This document shows, piece by piece, positions 36,396 to 44,892 of a stretch of 64,000 bases of DNA; the first letter of the stretch is position 1; every line of letters begins with the position of its first letter. Under the pieces are notes generated by a model. The model was given only the letters and a program-made list of their open reading frames with translations, did not search any database and was not told the DNA's origin. Location of the stretch: the NCBI RefSeq assembly GCF_900187135.1, contig NZ_LT906443.1, positions 2,108,001 through 2,172,000 of the forward strand. The letters run 5' to 3'. The position numbers and the translations under genes were made by a program. This DNA is from Corynebacterium ulcerans (GTDB lineage Bacteria; Actinomycetota; Actinomycetes; Mycobacteriales; Mycobacteriaceae).

Positions 36396-37499
36396 ATGCG
36401 CCCGGAAATTCTCGCTGCTCTCAATGAACTTGATGCAACCTTGACCACGATCGAAAAGGTCATGGACCCCGAGGAATTAGCATCGCGCGTCCGTGAGCTG
36501 GAGCAACAAGCCTCCGACCCCACGTTGTGGGATAACCCTGACCATGCTCAGAAGGTGACCACGGAGCTGTCTTCAGTACAAGCGCAGCTGAAGAAACTTA
36601 TAGGCTTGCGGCAGCGTATCGACGACATCCCGGTGATGTACGAACTCGCCGAAGAAGAGGGCGACGGCACCGAGCTTGCCGACGAAGAGCTGGCCGAGCT
36701 CACTGCAGAGATTGAATCTCTAGAAGTGAAAACCATGCTATCCGGCGAATATGATTCCCGTGAAGCCGTGATCAACATTCGCTCTGGGGCAGGCGGCGTT
36801 GACGCTGCAGACTGGGCAGAGATGCTGATGCGCATGTATGTCCGCTGGGCGGAAAAGAACGACCGCAAGGTCGACATTTATGACATCTCTTATGCGGAAG
36901 AAGCGGGTATTAAATCAGCGACGTTCGTTGTCCACGGTGAATACATGTATGGCCAGCTCTCTGTGGAGCAAGGCGCACACCGGCTAGTAAGAATTTCTCC
37001 GTTTGATAACCAAGGACGCCGCCAGACCTCATTCGCTGAGGTAGAGGTTCTCCCCGTGGTTGAGCAGACGGACCACATCGACATTCCAGACTCTGAAGTA
37101 CGCGTGGACGTCTATCGCTCCTCCGGGCCTGGCGGACAGTCCGTGAACACCACTGACTCGGCCGTGCGGTTGACGCATATTCCTACAGGGATCGTGGTCA
37201 CCTGCCAAAACGAGAAATCCCAGATTCAAAACAAGGCCTCTGCTATGCGAGTTCTCCAGGCTAAACTCCTGGAGAAGAAGCGCCAAGAAGAACGAGCTGA
37301 ACTCGATGCCCTGGGTGCTGGTGGCAACGCCTCGTGGGGAAACCAAATGCGCTCCTACGTGTTGCACCCGTATCAGATGGTGAAAGATCTGCGTACCAAT
37401 TATGAAGTCAATGATCCGCAAAAGGTGCTCGACGGAGACATTGATGGCTTGTTAGAAGCTGGCATCCGCTGGCGTATGGCACAGCAGCAGGAACAATAA
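36396..37499 (+). CDS. prfB: Peptide chain release factor 2
   Basis: The 367-aa protein recognises UGA and UAA stop codons. The catalytic GGQ motif is in [15 protein letters not shown] (about residues 245-259), and the stop-codon-reading SPF motif is ISPFDNQ (about 202-208). The reading frame is continuous from the ATG, so the programmed +1 frameshift at codon 26 found in E. coli prfB is absent, as is usual in actinobacteria. Conserved neighbours on the same strand are ftsE, ftsX and smpB, but an AbgT transporter gene on the other strand separates them here. Confidence 0.95.
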   Translation: MRPEILAALNELDATLTTIEKVMDPEELASRVRELEQQASDPTLWDNPDHAQKVTTELSSVQAQLKKLIGLRQRIDDIPVMYELAEEEGDGTELADEELAELTAEIESLEVKTMLSGEYDSREAVINIRSGAGGVDAADWAEMLMRMYVRWAEKNDRKVDIYDISYAEEAGIKSATFVVHGEYMYGQLSVEQGAHRLVRISPFDNQGRRQTSFAEVEVLPVVEQTDHIDIPDSEVRVDVYRSSGPGGQSVNTTDSAVRLTHIPTGIVVTCQNEKSQIQNKASAMRVLQAKLLEKKRQEERAELDALGAGGNASWGNQMRSYVLHPYQMVKDLRTNYEVNDPQKVLDGDIDGLLEAGIRWRMAQQQEQ

Positions 37500-37536
37500 C
37501 GGAGGGAAGTCCTGGGAGGGGCGTCGAGAAGCTTTG

Positions 37537-37729
37537 TTAGCGACGTCGAATCTCAGTTTTTCCCGGATACTTCTTCGCGATCTCCAGGTAGTGCTTGCGT
37601 TTTGCCCTTGTGCACGAGTCCCACAGCACCCATGTAAGGAAAGTAAAGTCAATTTTCTCCGGGCATCCCGCCGCCGTAATAGCAGGCTAAACGACGCACA
37701 ACTCGCCACAATCTGATCATGCGCGGCAC
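37537..37729 (-). pseudogene. Probable small gene with a one-base insertion (frameshift)
   Basis: On the minus strand a frame starting MPRMIRLWRVVRRLACYYGG.. (GTG at 37729) runs to a stop just after GMPGEN. One frame over, the sequence continues as IDFTFLTWVLWDSC, TRAKRKHYLEIAKKYPG and ends KTEIRRR at 37537. Deleting one A from the AAAA run in between joins them as MPGEIDFTFLTW, giving a protein of about 63 aa. The protein-like composition on both sides suggests a real gene broken by a homopolymer insertion or a sequencing error. I recognise no family. The true start is uncertain. Confidence 0.4.
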
Positions 37730-37772
37730 GAGAATCACGATGATGCGGTCAGCCTGCTCTTAGAGTTTGGCC

Positions 37773-39401
37773 TTACCCATAATGGATAGGGGTTCCAGGA
37801 CCGATAGGAATTCCCAAGAAGTACCACAAGACAAAGAACAAGAACCATCCCACCAGCATGGATATGGAATAGGGAAGAGCTAGGGACATGAGGGTTCCCA
37901 CACCCGCAGGCTTGTAATAGCGCTGGAGGAACGTCAGCGCTAGAGCAAAGTAAGGGCTCATGGGAGTGATGATGTTTGTCGGGGAATCGCCTATGCGGAA
38001 GAGCATCTGCGAGACCTCTGGAGAAACCCCTATGTACATCATCATGGGAACAATCACCGGTGCCATAAGGGCCCACTGGGCCGAGCCCGATGTAATAGCC
38101 AAGTTAAGTAAGGCGACCATAGCGACCAGCGCGCCGAATAACACGTAGACCGGCAGGTCCCATTGTTGGAGTAACTCCGCCCCTTTAATCGCAGTCCACA
38201 TGCCCAGATTTGACCATTGAAACCATGCCAGGAACTGCGCGACCATAAAGAACAAGACGATCATAGGAATGAGAGTTTTGAGCCCACGCCCCATGAACTC
38301 GGGAATATCTCCCAGTCGTGTGATCGTTTTAGCGGCAACGCCATAGACGATGCCTAACCCTAAGAACATCATCGCGATGGGAACCGCGATGGCTTTAATC
38401 AGCGGGCTAGCTAGTGCTCCCTCTTCTGAATACAGCGGTGACGCTGGGATAAACAGCAGCGCAAAGTATGCGGCAAGCAGGAGCACAAAAGCGCCACCGG
38501 TAAACGCAAGGGCGCGGGCTTCACCAGGATGCAGCTTGATTTCTTCGGCTAAATCGTCATCTGTCTTATCTTTGTGAGATTGCGCGCCGGGAGAGCCTTC
38601 CGCATTTTTGGAAAACGTGAGCTCGGAATGATCGATGCGGTCATGATCTACTAACTCACGGGCTTTCTTTTTGATAAAAAGCTCAGTGACCAGCGTGATG
38701 ATCAACGCAAGCACGATAGATGAGGCCACTACAAAGAAATAGTTTGCCAGGGGAGAAACGTGGTACTCGGGGTCCACGAGTTGTGCCGCAGATGTGGAAA
38801 TCCCGCCCAGGAGTACGTCAGTGATGTTCAGAATCAGACTGGCATTAAAACCTGCCGATGATGCAGCGAAGGCCACCATTGCACCCACGATCGGTGATCT
38901 TCCCAGTGCTCGAAAGCTCATGGCGCCTAAGGGGATAAGGATGACATAGACGGCATCCGATGCAATAGAACCGGTGACTCCCGCCAGTGCCACCACAAAG
39001 GTCAGTGTGCGTGGTCCGACTTTGGCCACCATGGCTCGAATAAGTGCACTAATAAAACCAGAGTGCTCGGCTACAGCGACTCCGAGCATAACTGTGAGGA
39101 TGACTCCGAGAGGTGGAAAAGACACAAAGTTATTCACCGCCTCAGTAAGCATTGTGCTTATGCCCTCTTTGGTGAGGAGATTGGTGACGGTAACTGGGGA
39201 ATTGTCCTGGGGATTAATGGCGCTCATGCCAGCTTTTGACCCCACCCAGCTACTGATGGCTACCAGTCCAGCGAGAATAACAAAAAGCCAGAAAGGGTCG
39301 GGGAGTAGGTTGCCCACGCGCTCCACAAACCCCAGAAATCCTTTCGGCTTGGGAGGCGCGTCGTTCCTGTTTTCTAGCTTCTGCTCTGAAGTCGTGCTCA
39401 T
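37773..39401 (-). CDS. AbgT-family transporter
   Basis: The 542-aa protein has the AbgT signature start (GFLGFVERVGNLLPDPFWLF, about residues 19-38) and about eleven to twelve membrane segments with two re-entrant hairpins. The region SGSAQWALMAPVIVPMM and RIGDSPTNIITPMSPYF near the C-terminus is typical. AbgT proteins import p-aminobenzoyl-glutamate or export sulfonamides (MtrF type). GGAG precedes the ATG. It stands alone on the minus strand between prfB and ftsE. Confidence 0.92.
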   Translation of the reverse strand: MSTTSEQKLENRNDAPPKPKGFLGFVERVGNLLPDPFWLFVILAGLVAISSWVGSKAGMSAINPQDNSPVTVTNLLTKEGISTMLTEAVNNFVSFPPLGVILTVMLGVAVAEHSGFISALIRAMVAKVGPRTLTFVVALAGVTGSIASDAVYVILIPLGAMSFRALGRSPIVGAMVAFAASSAGFNASLILNITDVLLGGISTSAAQLVDPEYHVSPLANYFFVVASSIVLALIITLVTELFIKKKARELVDHDRIDHSELTFSKNAEGSPGAQSHKDKTDDDLAEEIKLHPGEARALAFTGGAFVLLLAAYFALLFIPASPLYSEEGALASPLIKAIAVPIAMMFLGLGIVYGVAAKTITRLGDIPEFMGRGLKTLIPMIVLFFMVAQFLAWFQWSNLGMWTAIKGAELLQQWDLPVYVLFGALVAMVALLNLAITSGSAQWALMAPVIVPMMMYIGVSPEVSQMLFRIGDSPTNIITPMSPYFALALTFLQRYYKPAGVGTLMSLALPYSISMLVGWFLFFVLWYFLGIPIGPGTPIHYG

Positions 39402-39697
39402 TTCTGGGCTCCGATCTTTGGGGAAGTGATGGGCGCTAGTCTAACGCGATGAAAGTGATGCGTCTCATAGATTTATGAAAACTTTATCCATTCGGGGTGA
39501 GTGAGGGGAGGAGAGATATCTAAACATATAGATGTAATTATGTGTACGGCCAGGGTGGCGGTGTGATATCTCCATGGCGGGGTGAATGTATGGGGTGTGG
39601 GTGGGCGTCGTTACGCATGTCGCCTATAGCGCCAAATCCGATCCCATTTGTCACAAACGTTTCAATTGCCACAGTGGTTTGGCTAAGGTGTTCAAGT
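39402..39697. other. Divergent intergenic region, AbgT / ftsE
   Basis: About 296 bases. An open frame continues upstream of ftsE from 39542, but it has no ribosome binding site and no FtsE similarity, so it is treated as non-coding. Promoters for both flanking genes must lie here. Confidence 0.55.
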
Positions 39698-40387
39698 GTG
39701 ATCACGTTCGACAAAGTCACCAAGTCATATAAAACGTCTACCAGGCCGGCGCTGGATAACCTCTCGCTCACTATTGATAAAGGCGAGTTTGTTTTCCTCA
39801 TCGGCCCTTCCGGCTCGGGAAAATCAACCTTCTTGCAGCTCATGATCAGAGAGGAGAACCTCACGAGCGGTGATCTCTACTTGTCCGATTTTCACGTGAA
39901 TAAGCTGCATGGCCGGCAAATTAACAAGCTGCGCCAGCACATCGGTTACGTATTCCAGGATTTCCGTCTTTTGCAACAGAAGACGGTCTACGACAACGTG
40001 GCCTTTGCGCTAGAAGTTATTGGGACACGGAAAAGCCGCATTAACAAGTTAGTGCCCGAAACTCTTGAGATGGTGGGTCTTTCTGGAAAAGCACACCGTA
40101 TGCCTCATGAGCTTTCCGGCGGCGAGCAACAGCGTGTGGCCGTAGCCCGCGCCTTTGTCAACCGGCCGTTGCTTTTGCTTGCCGACGAGCCCACCGGCAA
40201 CCTGGATCCCGAAACCTCCGACGGCATCATGGTTTTGCTTAATCAGATCAACAAGACGGGCACAACTGTTGTTATGTCCACTCACAATGCGAGGGCCGTT
40301 AATGACATGCGTCGTCGTGTTATTGAACTGAACCTGGGCAAGCTCGTGCGCGATGATGCCCACGGTGTCTACGGCGAAGCTCAATAG
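39698..40387 (+). CDS. ftsE: Cell division ATP-binding protein FtsE
   Basis: The GTG at 39698 ([12 protein letters not shown], 229 aa, the usual FtsE length) has AAGG about 7 bases upstream. ABC ATPase motifs are complete: Walker [10 protein letters not shown] (about residues 36-44), Q-loop, signature [14 protein letters not shown] (about 138-151), Walker [15 protein letters not shown] and the switch His STHN. FtsE with FtsX couples ATP hydrolysis to septal peptidoglycan hydrolases; in mycobacteria the partner is RipC. ftsX follows by 21 bases. Confidence 0.95.
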   Translation: MITFDKVTKSYKTSTRPALDNLSLTIDKGEFVFLIGPSGSGKSTFLQLMIREENLTSGDLYLSDFHVNKLHGRQINKLRQHIGYVFQDFRLLQQKTVYDNVAFALEVIGTRKSRINKLVPETLEMVGLSGKAHRMPHELSGGEQQRVAVARAFVNRPLLLLADEPTGNLDPETSDGIMVLLNQINKTGTTVVMSTHNARAVNDMRRRVIELNLGKLVRDDAHGVYGEAQ

Positions 40388-40408
40388 GTGCAATAGGTAA
40401 GGAACCTC

Positions 40409-41311
40409 ATGAAACTTGGATTTGTATTCCGAGAGGCCTTCCGTGGGCTCGGACGTAACATAACGATGACCATTGCGCTCATCATTACCACGGCTATTTC
40501 TCTAGCACTTCTGGCTACCGGTTTTCTAGTCACACACATGACGGAAGCCACAAAAAGTATTTATCTTGACCGCGTAGAAGTCATGGTGCAGCTGAACGAG
40601 GACATCTCTGCCAATGACAAAGATTGTGCATCAGACGCATGCAAGCAGGTGCGTGAAAAGCTCGACGGACAAGAAGGAATCGAATCTGTCACCTTCCGCA
40701 GCCGCGAGCAGTCATATCAGCGTTTTGTCGAGGTTTTCAAGGACACAGACCCGCAGCTTGTCGCAGAAACATCTAAAGATGCTCTGCCGGCGGCGCTGCA
40801 CGTTCGCCTTGTAGACCCGCTAGACACCAAGCCACTTGATGCAGTCCGTGGTCTGGAACAAGTAACCACCATTGTGGATCAGGTAGATGATCTGCGTGGG
40901 GCGACGAACAACCTTGACGCTATCCGCAACGCAACGTTCATTTTCGCGGCGATCCAAGCGATTGCGGCAGTGTTCTTGATTGTGAACATGGTGCAAATTG
41001 CTGCATTTAATCGTCGTGAAGAAATTTCGATCATGCGCATGGTGGGCGCGTCTCGCTGGTATACCCAAGCCCCCTTTGTGCTTGAAGCCATGATCGCGGC
41101 GCTCTTTGGCGCTGTGCTCTCCGGAGTGGCTTTGTTTGGTGGCAAGGAATGGGTGGTGGACAAGACCCTCAAGGGTCTCTACGATTCCCAGCTCATTGCA
41201 CGGGTGACGAGCTCCGACATCTGGGCAGTGGCCCCGGTTGTGGCAGTGATCGGAGTGGTCTTTGCGGCGATCACCGCTCAAATCACGCTCCGCTGGTACG
41301 TACGTAAATAA
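40409..41311 (+). CDS. ftsX: Cell division protein FtsX
   Basis: The 300-aa protein has the FtsX layout: one membrane helix at about residues 20-42, a periplasmic domain (about 45-165), then three helices in the C-terminal half (about 170-195, 220-245, 268-292). The C-terminal permease region EEISIMRMVGASRWY is diagnostic. Two cysteines (DCASDAC, about residues 72-77) sit in the extracytoplasmic domain and could form a disulfide. It transmits FtsE ATP hydrolysis to cell-wall hydrolases. AAGGAA lies before the ATG. Confidence 0.95.
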   Translation: MKLGFVFREAFRGLGRNITMTIALIITTAISLALLATGFLVTHMTEATKSIYLDRVEVMVQLNEDISANDKDCASDACKQVREKLDGQEGIESVTFRSREQSYQRFVEVFKDTDPQLVAETSKDALPAALHVRLVDPLDTKPLDAVRGLEQVTTIVDQVDDLRGATNNLDAIRNATFIFAAIQAIAAVFLIVNMVQIAAFNRREEISIMRMVGASRWYTQAPFVLEAMIAALFGAVLSGVALFGGKEWVVDKTLKGLYDSQLIARVTSSDIWAVAPVVAVIGVVFAAITAQITLRWYVRK

Positions 41312-41433
41312 CCACGCATGAGCCGCTGGCTATGAGCTGGCGCAGTAGCGTGAGAACTTTAACCTTCCACATCGAGCTGATGTGGAAGGTTTTTGCATGC
41401 GCAAGGCGGGCACAAGGTACGATCAGTGGCATT

Positions 41434-41925
41434 ATGGCGAAGAAGAAAAAAGCTGCAAACAACAATCCTGTGATCGCGACTAACCGCAAGGCACGCCATG
41501 ATTACAAGATTCTAGAGACCTACGAATGCGGCATTGTCCTCCTCGGTACAGAAATTAAATCGCTGAGAGAGGGCAAGGCCTCCCTTGTCGATGCCTTCGC
41601 CACCATTGACGAGGGTGAGGCCTGGCTCCGCAACCTCAACATCCCGATCTATTCCATGGGGTCGTGGACCAACCACAGCCCCAAGCGAACCCGTAAGCTG
41701 CTACTGCACCGCCGCGAGATTGACTCGTTGATGGGTAAAGTACGCGACGGCAACAAGACGCTTGTGCCGTTGTCCCTTTATTTTTCTGGCGGACGGCTCA
41801 AGGTGGAACTTGGCCTTGCCCAAGGTAAGCAGGATTATGACAAGCGCCAAGACATCAAGCGCAGGACCGAAGAGCGCGAAGTGGTTCGGGAGCTTGGTCG
41901 TCGCGTTAAAGGCATCCACGCATAA
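41434..41925 (+). CDS. smpB: SsrA-binding protein SmpB
   Basis: The ATG at 41434 (MAKKKKAANNNPVIATNRKARHDY in part) gives 163 aa, the normal SmpB length; the upstream extension lacks SmpB similarity. Conserved stretches are ATNRKARHDY, YECGIVLLGTEIKSLREGK, and NIPIYSM. The C-terminal basic tail ends VKGIHA after DKRQDIKRR, which mimics mRNA in the ribosome channel. SmpB delivers tmRNA to stalled ribosomes, and the tmRNA gene follows 138 bases downstream. Confidence 0.96.
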   Translation: MAKKKKAANNNPVIATNRKARHDYKILETYECGIVLLGTEIKSLREGKASLVDAFATIDEGEAWLRNLNIPIYSMGSWTNHSPKRTRKLLLHRREIDSLMGKVRDGNKTLVPLSLYFSGGRLKVELGLAQGKQDYDKRQDIKRRTEEREVVRELGRRVKGIHA

Positions 41926-42063
41926 AATATTCCTGTCTTTGCAGCTTATCGACGTCCCCTCGACAGCACGTACCGCAGGAGGACTTGAAGCTGCTCATTG
42001 CACGGAGTAGGATGATCCAAACTACGGATATGCTGCACAGCATCCCAATCCGTAGCCGCATGA

Positions 42064-42445
42064 GGGGCTGATTTTGGTTTCGACTGCGTAGATTGAGCCA
42101 GGGGAAGCGTGCCGGTGCAGGCTAGAGACCACCGTAAGCGTCGTAGCAAACTGATAAGCGCCGAGAAGACTCAGCGCGACTACGCCCTCGCTGCCTAATT
42201 TGTAGCGACCTGCGTGTCTGTCAGCCTAGGTTTGTCTCTGGCCTAGTGTCTGGCATCGACTAAGAGACTTGCTGATTCCATCGTGTCAACGGGGTGGGTC
42301 GGGACTTTTACCGATGACTGGGCTCATCATCCGGATGTGTTCGTCCTAGCCGGAGAGCCGAGTAGAGATCTATGCACGGACTGCGCACGGAGAAGCCCTG
42401 GCGAGGTTGCGTAGGACCCGGGTTCAATTCCCGGCAGCTCCACCA
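42064..42445 (+). ncRNA. ssrA: tmRNA (transfer-messenger RNA)
   Basis: The ends form the tRNA-like acceptor: GGGGCTG (42064-42070) pairs with CAGCTCC (42435-42441), followed by ACCA encoded in the DNA. The T arm GACCCGGGTTCAATTCCCGG is present. The internal reading frame at 42160-42198 encodes the tag AEKTQRDYALAA followed by TAA, close to known corynebacterial tags. It lies downstream of smpB, its protein partner. Confidence 0.97.
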
Positions 42446-42449
42446 CCTA

Positions 42450-42480
42450 CCCCGCTTACCACTTTGGTAAGCGGGGTTTT
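42450..42480 (+). terminator. Terminator of tmRNA gene
   Basis: Arms CCCCGCTTACC and GGTAAGCGGGG with a five-base loop, followed by TTTT. Confidence 0.95.
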
Positions 42481-42883
42481 ACTTATTTACCTGTAAAACA
42501 CAAAATGCAGAAGATAGATGATGCGCTACAAATATCTTCATATGTGGCCCACACGTGGCATGAAGTACCTATAGAAGGCGAACCTATGGGGCGATATTTT
42601 GTTCGTCGAGTCTCGCGACATTGACGACATGTCGGCTCTGTACATTTATGTTTTCGCACCGATTTTAAGAGAGTTTTCTCACAGATGCTCGTAGTTAGTG
42701 CAGCCTTAGATGCTATGTGAATAGGTGTTGCTGTTTTCTCTGCTCACGTGATGTTTCTGCTTTGTTAGTACGGGATTGTGTGTTTGTCTGATCATTGATC
42801 CCGTTGTTTGTTCCAGCTCGTCGGCTAGAACAAAAATGCTATACCTTTGAATCAAAAGTACGACTAGAGACTGGAGCTTGCAC
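42481..42883. other. Intergenic region, tmRNA / carbonic anhydrase
   Basis: About 400 bases with no supported gene; open frames on either strand lack start signals. It likely contains the carbonic anhydrase promoter. Confidence 0.5.
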
Positions 42884-43606
42884 ATGCCTACAAGGAAGTC
42901 ATACAGCCGTCGCCAGATTTTACAGGCCTTGGGATTCGGGGCAGGGGCTACGGCCCTTGCCGCCTGCACAACTGAGCCAACCAAAGCCGCCAGTGGTACT
43001 GGTGATCCTATTATTGATGGGATCAACAAATTTGAAGACTCCACCTACCCGGACAATAAAAAGCTCTATGAGGGCTTGGCGGATTCTCAATCCCCGCACA
43101 CACTCGTGGTCACATGCTCGGATTCACGCATCGATGCGGAGACTCTCTTGTCGGCCAAGCCCGGTGAGTTGTTCCACCTACGCGATATTGCCAACATTAT
43201 CCCGCATGCTAGCAAGCCGGAGTTCGGAGTTCTTGCCCCGGTAGAGTACGCGGTGTCCAGCTTGGGTGTTTCCACTATCGCTGTGATCGGACATTCCAAC
43301 TGCGGAGGCATGGCAGCGCTGCAGCATCTCGATGAGTATGCAAAGAAATTGCCGGCTACTCATGATTGGTTGACCCGCTCAGAGGGAGTGCTCGCCAGCC
43401 TCGACGGTGATCGTAAAGCTGAAGATTTCTCGCTTCGTCTGGAAAAGGCTAATGCGGCGGCTCAGCTGGATAACTTGATGTCTCACGCTTTTGTGGTGGA
43501 TCGGGTGAAAGCAGGTGACCTCAAGCTGGAGGCGTATCACTACGACATCGGCAAGGGTGATGTGACCAAGTTTGATCAAGAAAAAGGCATCTTTGTGGAT
43601 GTCTAA
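42884..43606 (+). CDS. Beta-carbonic anhydrase with Tat/lipoprotein signal
   Basis: The ATG at 42884 (MPTRKSYSRRQIL, 240 aa) has CTGGAG about 8 bases upstream. The zinc site of beta-class carbonic anhydrase is complete: CSDSR (Cys about residue 78, Asp and Arg dyad) and GHSNCGG (His about 136, Cys about 139). The N-terminus carries a twin-arginine-like RRQIL, a hydrophobic stretch (about 15-27) and a lipobox ALAAC. It should thus be exported folded and lipid-anchored, where it would interconvert CO2 and bicarbonate outside the membrane. Most beta-class enzymes are cytosolic, so this location is notable but predicted only. Confidence 0.9.
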   Translation: MPTRKSYSRRQILQALGFGAGATALAACTTEPTKAASGTGDPIIDGINKFEDSTYPDNKKLYEGLADSQSPHTLVVTCSDSRIDAETLLSAKPGELFHLRDIANIIPHASKPEFGVLAPVEYAVSSLGVSTIAVIGHSNCGGMAALQHLDEYAKKLPATHDWLTRSEGVLASLDGDRKAEDFSLRLEKANAAAQLDNLMSHAFVVDRVKAGDLKLEAYHYDIGKGDVTKFDQEKGIFVDV

Positions 43607-43616
43607 TTGATTTTGG

Positions 43617-43657
43617 TTCAATGTGCATGCTGTACGGGGCGCAGCATGCACATTGAA
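43617..43657. terminator. Perfect inverted repeat between convergent genes, likely terminator
   Basis: A perfect 16-base inverted repeat starts TTCAATGTGCATGCTG with a nine-base loop. There is no T-tract on the plus strand, so it is either a T-less bidirectional terminator or a protein site. Confidence 0.5.
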
Positions 43658-43670
43658 CAATCCGGGATAA

Positions 43671-44432
43671 CTATGCTGCCTGTGCTCTGACCTTGGGTTC
43701 CGCTGCACGTAGATCAATCCCAAACACGTGCCGGATTGTCGAGATAGCATTATGGATTGCTCTATGGCACGACGGAGTCTTAGAAAAGGCGCACATACGT
43801 CCGGGGTGCTGGGGATGTCTTGCCTTGTAATGGGTTTTCCCATTCTCGACTGTAAAACCGAATTCTTTCAGAACTAGAAGGAATTCTTTTGTATTTTGGG
43901 GCATGGGCCTGCGAGCAGGTTTCTGTGCTTTACGTGGGGGAATAGGCGCATGGGGGCGTCGATAAGCAGGCTTTGTTGTCGATTTTGTAGCGCTTTCTTC
44001 GTGTGCGTTGAGCAACGTAGCGCCGTCGGTAGTAAACCAAAAGGAAAAGTTGTCGGCATAGACAGCGATATGACGCTCTGTTTGTATCGTGGAACTAGCC
44101 TGGGCAATAAGTTCTATAGCGTGGCTATGCTCAATCCCAAGTTGCTCCAGATCGAGAACGGCACTGGGGGCAAGGGAAAAATTGTCTTTTACCGTGAGGT
44201 TGCGCTCGGTTACTGGCGCGGAGCAGAAGCGCTGTTGAAGTGCGTTTATGGATGCTGCCAGGTCTTCTTGAGAAAGGGGAGGCTCGTGTGGCGCAACCGG
44301 AGTGTGGCTGTGGTGGTCTGTCTGTGCCTCTTGGTGATCCTGAGATTTTTGAAGATCACTATGAAAGGCCACCGTGATCAGCATTGCCGCGGCGGCAATC
44401 ATTAAAAGAACAACGATGACGTTAAAAAGCAT
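43671..44432 (-). CDS. Membrane-anchored protein with C-terminal HicA-like domain
   Basis: The ATG at 44432 (MLFNVIVVLLMI, 253 aa) has AAAGGA about 9 bases upstream. One membrane helix (about residues 3-23) is followed by a His/Pro-rich linker. A small middle domain (about 55-150) ends before a basic Pro/Arg/Lys linker (150-185). The C-terminal 60 residues look like the HicA-type dsRNA-binding fold found in actinobacterial proteins: KEFLLVLKEFGFTV, then THYKARHP, and SKTPSCHRAIHNAISTIRHV. No HicB antitoxin gene is adjacent. Function is unknown; a toxin role is not supported by context. Confidence 0.6.
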   Translation of the reverse strand: MLFNVIVVLLMIAAAAMLITVAFHSDLQKSQDHQEAQTDHHSHTPVAPHEPPLSQEDLAASINALQQRFCSAPVTERNLTVKDNFSLAPSAVLDLEQLGIEHSHAIELIAQASSTIQTERHIAVYADNFSFWFTTDGATLLNAHEESATKSTTKPAYRRPHAPIPPRKAQKPARRPMPQNTKEFLLVLKEFGFTVENGKTHYKARHPQHPGRMCAFSKTPSCHRAIHNAISTIRHVFGIDLRAAEPKVRAQAA

Positions 44433-44446
44433 GGCGTTTTTCCTTT

Positions 44447-44472
44447 CATACTGTGCGTATGTGCTCAGTATG
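44447..44472. promoter_or_regulatory. Inverted repeat near the start of the HicA-like gene
   Basis: CATACTG (44447-44453) and CAGTATG (44466-44472) form a 7-base inverted repeat 15 bases upstream of the ATG at 44432. It could be an operator or a leader hairpin. Confidence 0.35.
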
Positions 44473-44685
44473 AGAAACGGGTGTGACATCGATGCTTGCT
44501 TGTTGGCCTACATGTTCGAAGAAGGAGGCCGATTGTAGAGGGGTCTTTACGCTGTCCACGGGAAACGCCTCGTGCGGGGCCTTAGGCACCTCACTCCAAG
44601 AAAGTTCATTGAGTCAAACTATTATCTTCATTACTAACTCCAAAAGTGGGGAAGTGAGTGAATGCTCTACCTCTTTTGAATATCT

Positions 44686-44707
44686 GGGGGTAAGTAAGTT
44701 TACCCCC
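44686..44707. promoter_or_regulatory. Perfect palindrome, candidate operator
   Basis: Arms GGGGGTAA and TTACCCCC are separated by six bases. The spacing differs from the DtxR consensus I know (TTAGGTTAGGCTAACCTAA), so the binding protein cannot be named. It lies about 190 bases upstream of the siderophore-binding protein gene. Confidence 0.45.
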
Positions 44708-44833
44708 TTATGGGTTCAGGCTTTTGTTTTACTGGCCTGTGACCTGCATGGATAGAGAGGGGATGGGATGGCTAGATGAGGGCTATTCAAAATTCTTGTC
44801 TTTTTCTGAGGGTCTCTATAGCTTGGATCGAGT

Positions 44834-44852
44834 GAAAGCAAGCCTGTGCTTA
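44834..44852. promoter_or_regulatory. Weak DtxR-box-like sequence
   Basis: The 19 bases match a DtxR-type consensus at about 12 positions, mainly in the left half (GCAAGCCT). It lies 40 bases before the first gene of an iron-uptake operon, where DtxR control is expected from the C. glutamicum orthologue. Confidence 0.3.
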
Positions 44853-44892
44853 CTGAGGTTTGCCAATCCATCTCGATAAGGATAAGGGTCTT

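Larger units (their letters stand above)
44473..44892. other. Intergenic region upstream of siderophore importer operon
   Basis: About 420 bases with no supported gene. Contains the palindrome at 44686-44707 and a weak DtxR-like site at 44834-44852; the importer promoter is expected here. Confidence 0.5.

Noticed and set aside
36396..36480. Programmed frameshift in prfB
   Set aside because: The frame is continuous from the ATG with no internal UGA near codon 26.
39542..39697. Extended FtsE start
   Set aside because: The GTG at 39698 has a ribosome binding site and gives the family length of 229 aa.
43617..43657. Perfect inverted repeat as an insertion-sequence end
   Set aside because: There is no transposase or second copy; its place between convergent genes suits a terminator.
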